Shown here piece by piece: positions 9,046 through 17,587 of a stretch of DNA of 64,000 nucleotides. The stretch's first letter is position 1. The number at the start of each line of letters is the position of its first letter. Under the pieces are notes generated by a model. That model was not told the DNA's origin, ran no database searches, and saw nothing but the letters and a program-made list of their open reading frames with translations. Origin of the DNA: Sedimenticola selenatireducens DSM 17993 (GTDB taxonomy: Bacteria; Pseudomonadota; Gammaproteobacteria; Chromatiales; Chromatiaceae); contig NZ_ATZE01000021.1 in NCBI RefSeq assembly GCF_000428045.1, forward strand, positions 62,001-126,000, written 5' to 3'. The position numbers and the translations under genes were made by a program.

Positions 9046-9393
9046 TTAGATGATGCCGGCGGCTTCGGTCAACAGGTAGCTGGCGAAGATCAGCACGATG
9101 GCACCGACGATGCCCAGCACACCGACCTCCGCCCACTCGGCCTTGCCTTGGCGTGCCTCGTTGAACTTGGCGAATCCCAGATAGGCGATCCACAGGAAGC
9201 CGAGCACCGCAATGGCTAGGCCGAGCACCAGGCCACCATCCTTGATGTAACCCTTGATCAGTGCGATCCAGTCACCCGCCGCCGGTGCTGTACTGGGTGC
9301 CACCGGGGTCGGCAAGGCGGCCCACGCCGACTGGGTGGCAGCCATCACCAGTAACCCGGTTGCAGCGATGCCTTTTCTGATTGTTTTCACCAT
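9046..9393 (-). CDS. T4SS membrane protein, TIGR03745 type
   Basis: A 115-residue small membrane protein. The start is ATG 9393 (MVKTIRKG), preceded by GGAG about nine bases upstream; the longer open frame to 9726 has no support because it crosses the TIGR03758-type gene. It has a signal peptide cut near SAWA-AL, then two hydrophobic segments (about residues 52-72 and 92-112). This resembles pilin-like or VirB2-like subunits of ICE secretion systems, which fits its place at the head of the module, but the pilin role is inferred. Confidence 0.87.
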   Translation of the reverse strand: MVKTIRKGIAATGLLVMAATQSAWAALPTPVAPSTAPAAGDWIALIKGYIKDGGLVLGLAIAVLGFLWIAYLGFAKFNEARQGKAEWAEVGVLGIVGAIVLIFASYLLTEAAGII

Positions 9394-9485
9394 GATTGTG
9401 TTCTCCAAGATAACGGGGATGCCCCCTACTGATGAATACCGGGGTACTCCCCGAACGCAGCTGGCGATAGCGTGATTCCATGCCA

Positions 9486-9716
9486 TCACCGTAGATAAAA
9501 ACCCAACACCATGAGCACGATGCTCGCCCGCAGGGCACTCCAGACCACATCGAACAAAACCACCTGGCCGTTCTGCCAGGCCCTGAAGGAGCCCAGGGTC
9601 ACCCAGATCACCCACATGAAGGCGAGGACGATCACGATGGCCGCGATGGCCATCAGCAGCGTGGACGGCGTCACCCCGGAACCTGCCTGAAATGCCGCAT
9701 TTTGTGCGAGTGTCAT
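9486..9716 (-). CDS. T4SS small membrane protein, TIGR03758 type
   Basis: A 76-residue protein with two hydrophobic stretches: LLMAIAAIVIVLAFMWVIWV and ASIVLMVLGFY at the C terminus. Between them lies the family-typical LGSFRAWQNGQ. It lies between the RAQPRD and TIGR03745-type genes, as in related ICEs. The role is structural in the mating apparatus; details are unknown for the family. Confidence 0.87.
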   Translation of the reverse strand: MTLAQNAAFQAGSGVTPSTLLMAIAAIVIVLAFMWVIWVTLGSFRAWQNGQVVLFDVVWSALRASIVLMVLGFYLR

Positions 9717-9725
9717 AGCGGTTCA

Positions 9726-10028
9726 TCAGCGCCGGTAGTCAGCACGTAATGGAGGAAAGGTTCTGGGTTCAGCGCGGGGCGCATCGATGTGCTCCAGAAT
9801 ACCCTGCCGGACTCGTGACAGGTCTTTCCGCAACCAGTCATAGCGAAAGCGAATCCGTCTATCCGGCTCAGCTTGGGACTCCGCCGTCTGAATCAGTGGT
9901 TCGAACGCTTCGAGTTCGTGGGCGATCCGTGCCAGTGCTTCGCGCTCGGCGTCAGCATCGGCAAAGAGGGGTTGAAGTGGAACAACCGTGCCGAACAGTC
10001 CGACTATCAGCAGGTGAGCGATTTGCAT
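9726..10028 (-). CDS. RAQPRD-family ICE protein
   Basis: A 100-residue secreted protein of the RAQPRD family (TIGR01690 as I recall). The start at ATG 10028 is chosen because GAGGA precedes it at a good distance; ATGs upstream to 10061 lack this. A signal peptide (about residues 1-22, cut after LFA) precedes a helical domain with RRIRFRYDWLRKDLSRVR, the recognisable core. This is the first gene of the T4SS part at 2.7-10 kb. In related ICEs the TIGR03747-type gene, here at 48.7 kb, lies close upstream, so the cargo separates neighbours. Confidence 0.87.
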   Translation of the reverse strand: MQIAHLLIVGLFGTVVPLQPLFADADAEREALARIAHELEAFEPLIQTAESQAEPDRRIRFRYDWLRKDLSRVRQGILEHIDAPRAEPRTFPPLRADYRR

Positions 10029-10394
10029 TGATGGATTCCTCATGGTGTTCATGAGGTGCAATGGTGGGGTACCGGGTAACTAGGGGATACGGAAAATCAA
10101 TTCCGATTGGTGCGTGGTTTTTGGCATTAGATTTATAGTACGCACTAGCAAATCAGCCTCTGACATATACCGACAAGGCTACTTCACGTTCCAGGTAAAC
10201 AGGGATTTGAGGATTTTCTTGGCATCAGCAGAAGTCGACGTTCCGAAGCAGATGTTGTAAACAAGTGTAGCTCCAGAACTCGACCTTGGCCGCCTCTATC
10301 AGGCGACCATCTCGAAGGAAACAATTATTCATTTCGCGGCCGCGTAAATCATGATCTTTCCTGATAATGAACCCAGGCCATGAGGTAGAATTAG
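10029..10394. other. Left cargo boundary, no intact gene
   Basis: About 370 nt between the RAQPRD gene and livM. GC falls steeply across it. On the minus strand a short open stretch (about 10235-10380), reading DHDLRGREMNNCFLRDG in part, looks protein-like but has no proper start or length and may be a remnant. No terminal inverted repeat or target duplication was recognised by eye. The promoter of the RAQPRD-to-TraC operon should lie in the first 150 nt, but I see no clear consensus. Confidence 0.35.
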
Positions 10395-11441
10395 TTATTT
10401 ATTTTCAGGCATACGGAGCCGGCGCTGCACAGGGAAAAGCCGTAGGTCAAAGTGATCCACAACTAAACCCCATAACCCCTTCGGGAACCAGATGGTAACG
10501 ATCACCGCGAGCAAGCCAAGGGAGGCCAAATACCAAGTACCATAGTCTTCAAATATTTTTGAAAGGACAAAGAACAAGATTGCTCCAATCAAAGGACCTT
10601 CAATGGTGCCGGCACCACCTATGATCACCATAAATATGATCAGTGGAGACCAAGAAATTCCAAATGCGGCATCGGGAGAGATGCGGATGTTGGCGAGGAA
10701 ATAGAGTGCGCCTGCAATACCAAAGCCGAAGGAAGATATGACATATACAAGAAACTTTATTTTTTTGACATCTATGCCCTGACTGCGTGAGGCCACTTCA
10801 CTATCTCTAATCGCTGTTAAAGCAAGGCCAAATCGAGAGCGTAGCAGCATATATACCAGTAACACTGAACCGAATGCAGCAGCTACTGCGATCCAGAAGG
10901 TAACAGATTCACGTGTTGCTCTATCAATTCCGCGTAACGCTGTGAGACTTGCTCCGGAACCTCCACCTAGTACGTAGGTGTTGGCAACAACTAGTCTTAA
11001 TACTTCTGCTATCGCCCAAGTTCCGATGGCAAATGCCCCACCTGGCAGCCGAAATACTAACTGTGAAATTGGGACAGCAAATAGTGCGGCAATAATTCCC
11101 CCTAAAGCAACTGAAGTGAAAGGATCTACACCGACAAAGTTTGCCCAGACAAAGAGTGAATATCCACCGATTCCAATAAAAGCTTGTTGTCCAATTGACA
11201 CCAATCCACCGTATCCTCCAAGCAAATTCCACATCTGCGCCATCGCCATGTAACAAGCAAGTTCGGTAAATAGGCGCAAGTAGCTAGATCCTGCCCAAAA
11301 CGGCATAGAGATAGATAAGCCCAATAGCACTATGGAAATGATCAGTGTAATCATTCCTGCCTTGGTGGAGCGTTGGACTTCAAATGTGTCCGTGCTAGAA
11401 GAGAGCATACTCGCAGTGGAGTTTGCAGAATAACTATTCAT
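10395..11441 (-). CDS. ABC transporter permease, LivM type
   Basis: A 348-residue inner membrane permease of the branched-chain amino acid (HAAT) ABC family. The start is ATG 11441 with GAGG upstream. About ten hydrophobic segments are visible, with the LivM signature region GGYGGLVSIGQQAFIGIGGY (about residues 75-95) and the cytoplasmic EAA-like loop around LTAIRDSEVASRSQGI that contacts the ATPases. It is the last gene of the livK-G-F-H-M operon. HAAT systems import amino acids, but also aromatic acids and urea. With a catabolic cargo beside it, an aromatic acid or a nitrogenous ligand is plausible; the substrate is not readable from sequence. Confidence 0.9.
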   Translation of the reverse strand: MNSYSANSTASMLSSSTDTFEVQRSTKAGMITLIISIVLLGLSISMPFWAGSSYLRLFTELACYMAMAQMWNLLGGYGGLVSIGQQAFIGIGGYSLFVWANFVGVDPFTSVALGGIIAALFAVPISQLVFRLPGGAFAIGTWAIAEVLRLVVANTYVLGGGSGASLTALRGIDRATRESVTFWIAVAAAFGSVLLVYMLLRSRFGLALTAIRDSEVASRSQGIDVKKIKFLVYVISSFGFGIAGALYFLANIRISPDAAFGISWSPLIIFMVIIGGAGTIEGPLIGAILFFVLSKIFEDYGTWYLASLGLLAVIVTIWFPKGLWGLVVDHFDLRLFPVQRRLRMPENK

Positions 11442-11463
11442 CACAACCTCATATAGATTTTGC

Positions 11464-12330
11464 TTATCGGGTTTTTGGAAAAAAGCCATTGGGCTTAAAC
11501 ATCAACACGGCTACAAACATGACATGTCCGACCAATACCCCCCAGCCCGGGTCCCATCGTGCCCCAATCGATTGAGCAATTCCCAATAGCATGCCACCAG
11601 CGAGAGTTCCCCAGAAAGAACCCATCCCACCAATAATTACCGCTTCAAAAGCATAAATCAGCTGCACCGGCCCATCTGTTGGTGTGAAGGTCGTGCGCAT
11701 TCCATGATATATTCCGGCGACACCAAGAATACCAATTGCTATTGCGGTAGCGATCGCATAAACATGAGCATTGTTGACCCCCATCAGTGCAGCTGCATCA
11801 TGATCATCGGATGTGGCTCGAAATGCTCTGCCAATCCTGGTAGCTCCGAATAGCCATTGCAGCAAAAATGTCAAAATCACTGCGGTAGCTAGAATGATTA
11901 CTGGCAGAAGACCTGCCGCTAGGCCATCAGTCAGCTGAATACTCTGAGCTTCAATACCACCAGAATAAATTGCTCTTGAGTCGGCGGAGAAATATTCCAG
12001 CAACAAGTTCTGAATAAAAATCGATATACCGAATGTTACGACCAGGGAGCGCAAAGGATCTTTGCTTATTGTTTTGTTCAATACACCACGTTGAAGAGCG
12101 TAGCCAATAACAAACGCAATAGGAACAACAACAACCATTGCACTGAATGGATCAAGCCCTAAGGTTTGGGTGGTAATGTAGCCTATAAAAGCCATGAGTA
12201 TAACCATGTCGCCATGAGCAACATTTACTAGGCGCATAACACCGAACATCAGTGACAGGCCCAGGGCAAATAGGGCATATAGACCACCAACAAGAACGCC
12301 TTGTAAAACGGCATCAATCCAATAGGTCAT
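11464..12330 (-). CDS. ABC transporter permease, LivH type
   Basis: A 288-residue permease, the LivH partner of the adjacent LivM. The N terminus carries the family hallmark GGLYALFALGLSLMFGVMRL and VNVAHGDMV. The loop RATSDDHDAAALMGVN (about 180-196) is the ATPase-contact region. The conserved AFEAVIIGGMGSFWGTLAGG follows near 230. It lies 31 nt after livF and 22 nt before livM, so it is in the same operon. Length is normal and no defect is seen. Confidence 0.92.
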   Translation of the reverse strand: MTYWIDAVLQGVLVGGLYALFALGLSLMFGVMRLVNVAHGDMVILMAFIGYITTQTLGLDPFSAMVVVVPIAFVIGYALQRGVLNKTISKDPLRSLVVTFGISIFIQNLLLEYFSADSRAIYSGGIEAQSIQLTDGLAAGLLPVIILATAVILTFLLQWLFGATRIGRAFRATSDDHDAAALMGVNNAHVYAIATAIAIGILGVAGIYHGMRTTFTPTDGPVQLIYAFEAVIIGGMGSFWGTLAGGMLLGIAQSIGARWDPGWGVLVGHVMFVAVLMFKPNGFFPKTR

Positions 12331-12361
12331 CAGCTAAATCTCCTCATCGGTTATCACGCGC

Positions 12362-13063
12362 CTAATCGCCGAAATAGGCGTGAGCTATTTCATCGTGGGT
12401 AACTTCATCAGAATTCCCTTGAAGTGACACCCGCCCTTCCTGTAGACAATAAAGCCTCTGTGATACACGTTTTGCTGTGCCTACATCCTGTTCAACTATG
12501 ATCGCCGTTAAACCTTCCTGGGTTATTTTTCCCAAGGCCGCGTAGATCTCTTTGATAACTATGGGAGCCAATCCCAAAGATATTTCATCACAGATCAATA
12601 GTTCTGGATTACTCATCAATGCCCGGCCGATTGACACCATTTGCTGCTGACCACCTGATAGCGAGGTAGCGGGCATATCTTGCTTTTCCTCTAGAATGGG
12701 AAACAGTGCATATATTTGCTTGAGAGTCCACCTTCCTTCTCTACCTGTGAACTGCCCCATTTTCAGATTTTCCGCAACAGAGAGGCTAGGAAATAGACGG
12801 CGTCCTTCTGGTACCATAGCGATACCGTTACTTACAATCTCATGAGGCCTGCAGCCACCTAAATTCTCGCCTTTATAAAAGACCGATTCTTTATCAACCT
12901 GCAGCAAACCTGTTAAGGCTTTAAGGAAGGTCGATTTTCCTGCTCCATTAGCTCCGATGATCGCTACTATTTCATGAGTATGAATCTCGAAATCTATACC
13001 AAACAGTGCCTGAAAATCACCATAAAAGGCCTTTAGTTTATGTGTCGATAGCAGCACACTCAC
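12362..13063 (-). CDS. ABC transporter ATPase, LivF type
   Basis: A 233-residue ABC ATPase. Walker A GANGAGKST (about residues 36-44), signature LSGGQQQ (about 134-140), Walker B LLICDEISLGLAP (about 155-167) and the switch His in IIVEQDV are present. The short length and GRRLFPSLSV segment mark LivF rather than LivG. Its ATG overlaps the livG stop by 4 nt, so the two ATPases, which work as a heterodimer, are translationally coupled. Confidence 0.92.
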   Translation of the reverse strand: MSVLLSTHKLKAFYGDFQALFGIDFEIHTHEIVAIIGANGAGKSTFLKALTGLLQVDKESVFYKGENLGGCRPHEIVSNGIAMVPEGRRLFPSLSVAENLKMGQFTGREGRWTLKQIYALFPILEEKQDMPATSLSGGQQQMVSIGRALMSNPELLICDEISLGLAPIVIKEIYAALGKITQEGLTAIIVEQDVGTAKRVSQRLYCLQEGRVSLQGNSDEVTHDEIAHAYFGD

Positions 13064-13788
13064 ACTTCTATCCCCATATATACCCGTTTAACTTCCGGGT
13101 CATTCATGACTTTATCCGGATCACCATCAGCTAACTTTGATCCGAAATTGATGACTAACAATCGATCAGCCACCGACAGTAGAGCGTGTACAACATGCTC
13201 GATCCAAATCATAGACACGCCCTCTGCTTTAATATCGCCTATCAAATCTACCAGTTCTTTTGCTTCATGTTCTGTCAGGCCTCCTGCTATCTCATCAAGC
13301 AACAACACTTTCGGTTGTGTAGCCAGCGCTCTAGCGAGCTCAAGCCGCTTACGATCTAGCAGTGTCAAGCTGCCTGATAGTAAATTAGCCTTTTTTATCA
13401 AGCCGGTTTTTTTCAGTACGTCAATGCAGATCGGGTCTGCTTGATCTTCTGACATATTTCCGCCGTAAGTGGCCCCTACCAGAAGATTCTCAAATACCGT
13501 CATCCCTGAGAAAGGATGGGGTATCTGATACGTACGCCCTATACCTTGCCGACAGCGATTCTGAGGAGATACACGGGTAATATCCTCACCGCAGTAAAAG
13601 ATACTTCCATTGTCAGCACGCACATCACCACTGATCAAATTGAATAGTGTTGTTTTACCGGCACCATTAGGCCCGAGAATACCCAGCGTCTCGCCATCTT
13701 TTAAGATGAAATCAATATCATCTGTAACCTTGAGTGCGCCATACGACTTACTCACTTTCTTTAGTGAAAGGACAGTCCCCACAGACAT
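13060..13788 (-). CDS. ABC transporter ATPase, LivG type
   Basis: A 242-residue ABC ATPase with Walker A GPNGAGKTT (about residues 38-46), the LivG-typical GIGRTYQIPHPF segment, and Walker B VLLLDEIAGGLTEHE. The signature is degenerate: LSGSLTLLDRKRLELARAL, lacking the usual GGQ, as is common for LivG proteins (typically L-x-Y-GxQRRLE). Here LTLLDRKRLE is further from consensus, so signature-site ATPase activity may be weaker and LivF may carry the canonical half-site. It follows the stem-loop after livK. Confidence 0.9.
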   Translation of the reverse strand: MSVGTVLSLKKVSKSYGALKVTDDIDFILKDGETLGILGPNGAGKTTLFNLISGDVRADNGSIFYCGEDITRVSPQNRCRQGIGRTYQIPHPFSGMTVFENLLVGATYGGNMSEDQADPICIDVLKKTGLIKKANLLSGSLTLLDRKRLELARALATQPKVLLLDEIAGGLTEHEAKELVDLIGDIKAEGVSMIWIEHVVHALLSVADRLLVINFGSKLADGDPDKVMNDPEVKRVYMGIEV

Positions 13789-13820
13789 ACTCCTCTAGCT
13801 GGGAAACAAATATCAGCGGA

Positions 13821-13844
13821 TGAGGCGCCGTAGAAGGCGCCTCA
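13821..13844 (-). repeat. Intercistronic stem-loop between livK and livG
   Basis: A perfect 9-bp inverted repeat TGAGGCGCC / GGCGCCTCA with a 6-nt loop, 10 nt after the livK stop and 33 nt before livG. No T tract follows in the direction of transcription, so it is more likely an RNA-stabilising or attenuating hairpin that raises binding-protein levels over the membrane components than a full terminator. Confidence 0.7.
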
Positions 13845-13853
13845 CATAGACAA

Positions 13854-15173
13854 TCAACTTATAAGTTTTAGCTCGCTGCCTCGGGGAATATGGGGAGCAG
13901 CCTTATTGTTGACAATGACGAGATCATATTTGAACTTGTCACCTTTTACCCACTGCCCGCCAACCAGCGGTGTCTTGGCAATATTTTTTGCCGGACCATT
14001 CCCCCATGACACGGGTCCTACGACTGTTTGTACGCTGGTGGTGGTAATGGCATCTCGAATAGATGCGCGCTTATCGATGTTTGCCGTGCGCTTGAGTACG
14101 TCAGCCGCCACTTCGAACAATGCGTGCGAGTAGCCCAAGGGTTGTGTCCATTGCCTTCCAGTGGCGCTCTCATATGCCATGGCAATCTCAGATGCGCTCT
14201 TACCAGTAAGAGAGGAGTTGAATGGGTGATTCGGGCTCCACCAGACTTCACATGAGAGTCCCTCTGCTAAGTCTCCCATCGCCTCTACTGCAGTAGGAAA
14301 CAAAAGCCCCTTTCCTATCGACATCACCTTGGGTGTAAAACCCTGCTGCTTTGCTTGAGTCCAGAATGTCTTAACATCAGGCGGAATCATATTGCCGGTA
14401 ACAATCTGGCAGTTTGCCTCTTTAAATGCCGATATATAGGCGCTGAAATCCGAATTCATCACTTGATAGCGTCCCGGATCGGTCAAGTTAAAACCGTCTA
14501 TAGCCAATGCAGGAGGAAGTCCGAATTCACGATCACCCCAGGCATTTCCATCTGTATCATTGGCGAACAGTCCGCCCACCGACATGTTAGTGTCTACCGA
14601 TTGCCACATATCCAGAAAGACACCAATCACATCCTCCAATCCCCAGAAAAAATGGTAGGTCCAATCGAAACCTTTTTCAGTAGAGCCGCCTCTTCCAAAA
14701 AGCCATGGTTGCCATGGCGATACCGTGGAAATACAGGGAATTTCATTGAATTCACATTGATCGGCAACTGGGTTGATTGTTTCTGGTGCCGCAGCAACCA
14801 ACATCAAATCTATTTCATCTCTCAAAATAAGGTCTGCAGCTACAGCACCTGCCTTTGTGATATTCGATTCACTGTTCTTTACTATAATTTCAACGGGGTG
14901 CAATTTCCCGGCAATTTCAATCCCCGTTTTAAAATGCTCACGCATCTGCTCAATCACATAACTATCTGCCTCGCCAAACGGCGCTAGAGGCCCGGTCAAA
15001 GGAGTGACGTAGCCAATCTTGATCGTTCTCCCTGTGTCGGCTACTGCCACATTACTCATAGCGGACACGCCTGCTAAACCTGCAGTTAGTCCAAAACCCG
15101 CAATAGTTTTAATAGCGTTGCGGCGACTCATGTCAGCACAGGACTGCTTATCTATCTTGTTTCTGTTTTTCAC
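13854..15173 (-). CDS. ABC transporter substrate-binding protein, LivK type, Tat-exported
   Basis: A 439-residue periplasmic binding protein for the LivHMGF-type importer. The start is GTG 15173, preceded by AGGAGG at six bases. The N terminus bears a twin-arginine signal (SRRNAIK about residues 16-22, then a Gly/Ala-rich hydrophobic core ending SNVAVADTG), so it is probably exported folded. The mature protein begins with the family pattern IKIGYVTPLTGPLAPFGEAD. It is first in its operon, behind a sigma-54 promoter (15276-15291) shared in type with the catabolic genes, suggesting that the ligand belongs to the same physiology. The ligand is unknown. Confidence 0.9.
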   Translation of the reverse strand: MKNRNKIDKQSCADMSRRNAIKTIAGFGLTAGLAGVSAMSNVAVADTGRTIKIGYVTPLTGPLAPFGEADSYVIEQMREHFKTGIEIAGKLHPVEIIVKNSESNITKAGAVAADLILRDEIDLMLVAAAPETINPVADQCEFNEIPCISTVSPWQPWLFGRGGSTEKGFDWTYHFFWGLEDVIGVFLDMWQSVDTNMSVGGLFANDTDGNAWGDREFGLPPALAIDGFNLTDPGRYQVMNSDFSAYISAFKEANCQIVTGNMIPPDVKTFWTQAKQQGFTPKVMSIGKGLLFPTAVEAMGDLAEGLSCEVWWSPNHPFNSSLTGKSASEIAMAYESATGRQWTQPLGYSHALFEVAADVLKRTANIDKRASIRDAITTTSVQTVVGPVSWGNGPAKNIAKTPLVGGQWVKGDKFKYDLVIVNNKAAPHIPRGSELKLIS

Positions 15174-15275
15174 CGGTTCCTCCTAATAGGGATTTTATCT
15201 CTATCTGATTACATGACGTGGCGACAAAATTATTTTTTGCTTTAAGCGACACCGTCGTCGCTTAATAAGCATTAG

Positions 15276-15291
15276 TGCAATCGGTGTGCCA
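15276..15291 (-). promoter_or_regulatory. Sigma-54 promoter of the liv-type operon
   Basis: On the minus strand the sequence is TGGCAC-ACCGA-TTGCA, an exact match to the -24/-12 consensus (TGGCAC-N5-TTGCW) with the obligatory GG-to-GC spacing. It lies about 100 nt upstream of the livK GTG start and points to it. Confidence 0.85.
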
Positions 15292-15669
15292 GTTGGATAT
15301 AGCTATCTGTCGTGCGTTAATGGTGCGATTTTCCGTTAGTCAGGGCATTTAATGCATTACAGGTGCGTTGAAATATTCATAGTGAGAAATCTGTTTCAAT
15401 GCGAGACAAAGTGATTGACCTATTTTCAAGCAGGTCAGTGCTCAGTAATAAATTGGAATTGTTTAATCAAGCACCTCAATATGCGACGTTCCACAGAAAC
15501 ATTTAGTTGCCTTGATAATGGAATGCACTATTTGGCGATGAAAGTTCTTATTAATATTTCTCGTACTTTCTGACAAGAAACGTTAAAAGTATAATCTTGC
15601 ACTTGATCCATTAATTATTTTGTTTAACGGTATGTTAATTTTTTGTCTAGCATGATCCCCTTAGTGCGT

Positions 15670-15707
15670 TTATAAACAAAGGCCGGTGATAGAAGCTATC
15701 ACCGGCC
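15670..15707 (-). terminator. Terminator downstream of the M24 gene
   Basis: A perfect 12-bp inverted repeat GGCCGGTGATAG / CTATCACCGGCC with a 3-nt loop (15681-15707), followed on the minus strand by TTTGTTTATAAA. It ends transcription 86 nt after the M24 stop codon. Confidence 0.8.
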
Positions 15708-15792
15708 ATAATGTGGAGTTAGCCAGTTGTACTTTGATATTAACAACTCCTACACAGTGCGTGTATGCGCTCGATATCAATAGTTTTTCACG

Positions 15793-17052
15793 TCAGTAGA
15801 TTTCACAGCCCGGCAGCCCGCAGGAGATCAAATGATCACTGGGGAAGTTGGTAATGATCTGACACCCATCTTTCGTCACGACAACTTCCTCTTCTATGCG
15901 CGCGGCTCCAGACCCATCATCAGCTCCCTTCCAACACTCGACAGCAAACACCATGCCTTCCTTAAGCACGGTTTCCTGCCCCATATAGCGGCGTGAGATT
16001 ATTGGGCGTTCCCATAGACTTAGCCCGATACCATGCCCAAACTGTAGCAGGAATGCCTCATCTTCATTTTTGTAGCCAAACTCTTCCGCTTTCGGCCAGA
16101 CGGATGCCACTTCATCTATGGTTACGCCGGGTTTGATCGCATCCAGCGCCGCATTAACCCACTCCGAGCATTTCTCATAGGCGTCTTTCTGGGCCTGATT
16201 AGGTTGGCCGCAAATAAAAGTGCGGTAGTAGCAGGTCCGATACCCATTGTAGGAGTGCATGATATCTAGAAATATCATATCCCCAGGCTGGATAATTCGA
16301 TCAGAGAAGGTATGGGAGTGCGGTGCACCCCGCGGGCCTGCAACAGAGTTTACGCATTCTACGCGCTCCGAGCCGAGTTTGAATAACTTTTCGTGTGCAA
16401 TGGCAACCAGATCGCTTTCTTTGGTACCAGGTCGGATGGCTTGCGCAATATCCATGTAGGTCGCATCGACCATGGCTGCCGCCTGCTTGAGCAGCTCGAT
16501 TTCCTCGGTCGTTTTGATCTCCCGGGCATCCAGCATCGCCTGCTGACCATCTACCACGATAATCCCTTCCGCCTCTAGCGCGCGCAGCATGGACAGTTCC
16601 ATCAGATCAATACCAACCGGTTTGTCTTCGAGCCCCATTTCGACCAAGCTTTCCTTGATTTGGCGAGCAAATACTTTTTCCACACCATAACCGGCCTGCA
16701 CCGCACCTTGCAGAGTACTGATCGGAGCACCGATCCGGTCGGTCAGCCAAGGAGAGGATTTGCGCTTGGCGGGTGGCGCGGGGTCCCACAAGAATGGCTC
16801 GCCACAGCCCTCAGCCGGACAGAGAACATACCGGTCAGACTTGTCACGGGCCCACTCACCAATGTGAGTCCCTGTCACGTAACGGATATTATCGAAGGTG
16901 AAGCAGAGAACGGCGCCGAGACCCGCATTCTTTATGGCAACTTGAGCACGTTCTTTACGTTCCCTATTGAGCTTCGCGAAGTCAACGCCTGCTTCCCAGT
17001 CTTTACCCATGGTTCCCCAGGTCGCTGTGGCATGAGGTCGGTTGTAGTGCAT
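15793..17052 (-). CDS. M24-family (creatinase/prolidase fold) hydrolase
   Basis: A 419-residue pita-bread-fold enzyme. The start is ATG 17052 (MHYNRPHATA) with AAGGAG six bases upstream; the longer frame is not supported. The N-terminal creatinase-like domain includes NIRYVTGTHIGEW. The catalytic domain keeps D263 (FLDIMH), the His in FGHGIGLSLWERP and Glu in FAVECW and IEEEVVV. The second metal-ligand Asp position (eleven residues after D263) is Cys274 in GYRTCYYRTF, as judged by alignment to methionine aminopeptidase from memory. The family includes Xaa-Pro peptidases, creatinase and the DMSP lyase DddP, so the reaction cannot be named. It has its own sigma-54 promoter and terminator, so it is a single-gene unit of the cargo regulon. 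Confidence 0.8.
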   Translation of the reverse strand: MHYNRPHATATWGTMGKDWEAGVDFAKLNRERKERAQVAIKNAGLGAVLCFTFDNIRYVTGTHIGEWARDKSDRYVLCPAEGCGEPFLWDPAPPAKRKSSPWLTDRIGAPISTLQGAVQAGYGVEKVFARQIKESLVEMGLEDKPVGIDLMELSMLRALEAEGIIVVDGQQAMLDAREIKTTEEIELLKQAAAMVDATYMDIAQAIRPGTKESDLVAIAHEKLFKLGSERVECVNSVAGPRGAPHSHTFSDRIIQPGDMIFLDIMHSYNGYRTCYYRTFICGQPNQAQKDAYEKCSEWVNAALDAIKPGVTIDEVASVWPKAEEFGYKNEDEAFLLQFGHGIGLSLWERPIISRRYMGQETVLKEGMVFAVECWKGADDGSGAARIEEEVVVTKDGCQIITNFPSDHLISCGLPGCEIY

Positions 17053-17126
17053 GTAATTCTCCTTGGTTTGATCCCGGTAATAACGGGTAGTATTGTGAAG
17101 AGTCATATTCAATTTGTGACTTACAG

Positions 17127-17142
17127 TGCAAACTCTGGGCCA
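17127..17142 (-). promoter_or_regulatory. Sigma-54 promoter of the M24 gene
   Basis: Minus-strand TGGCCC-AGAGT-TTGCA: invariant GG and GC with exact spacing and one departure from the -24 consensus. It lies about 75 nt upstream of the chosen ATG of the M24 gene and points to it. Confidence 0.75.
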
Positions 17143-17406
17143 AGAATTGTTAAGGCCTTCTGTAATCTAATATTGCGTAACATTTGCACCTGACTAACCG
17201 AGTAAGTGCCTGTAAAACCAGACACATCCAATTCAATTTGAAACACCAGTAACATTTTGACCGAAGCCATTCCGGAGTATTAACCTGCGGTTTTCGAGTA
17301 TGCTGCTCGCCTAAGTATTTTTCGTGTAAATTAAATAGGTTTGTCGAGAGAAATGAATATATGAATTATTGATGAAACCGTTAACCAATGAATAAGAATA
17401 CCCATG

Positions 17407-17435
17407 CAAAAAAAACCCGGCTATAGAAACCGGGT
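17407..17435 (-). terminator. Terminator downstream of the GTPase gene
   Basis: On the minus strand ACCCGG, an 9-nt loop region and CCGGGT are followed by a run of eight T residues. It is a standard rho-independent terminator about 150 nt past the GTPase stop codon. Confidence 0.8.
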
Positions 17436-17587
17436 AAAGAGGAGGATTTTAGCTCATTCTATTTATATTCTAGTCAGATAAACAATGAATCAGCTATAAG
17501 AAGCTAATTATGTTACGCATAGCATAAGCCCTTTAAATACTGCTTGTCACGATAGCACTTGAAAGGCATTTCAAATAACTTATTCAC

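Larger units (their letters stand above)
15174..15792. other. Intergenic region between M24 gene and livK
   Basis: About 620 nt, AT-rich. It holds the livK sigma-54 promoter, a terminator hairpin for the M24 gene at 15670-15707, and, upstream of the promoter, scattered ATGCGA half sites (for example ATGCGACG near 15481) that could bind the sigma-54 activators. No gene is seen. Confidence 0.5.
17053..17587. other. Intergenic region between GTPase and M24 genes
   Basis: About 535 nt. It holds the M24 sigma-54 promoter (17127-17142) and, near the far end, the GTPase terminator (17407-17435). Between them I see nothing beyond AT-rich sequence suitable for activator or IHF binding. No gene is seen. 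Confidence 0.45.
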
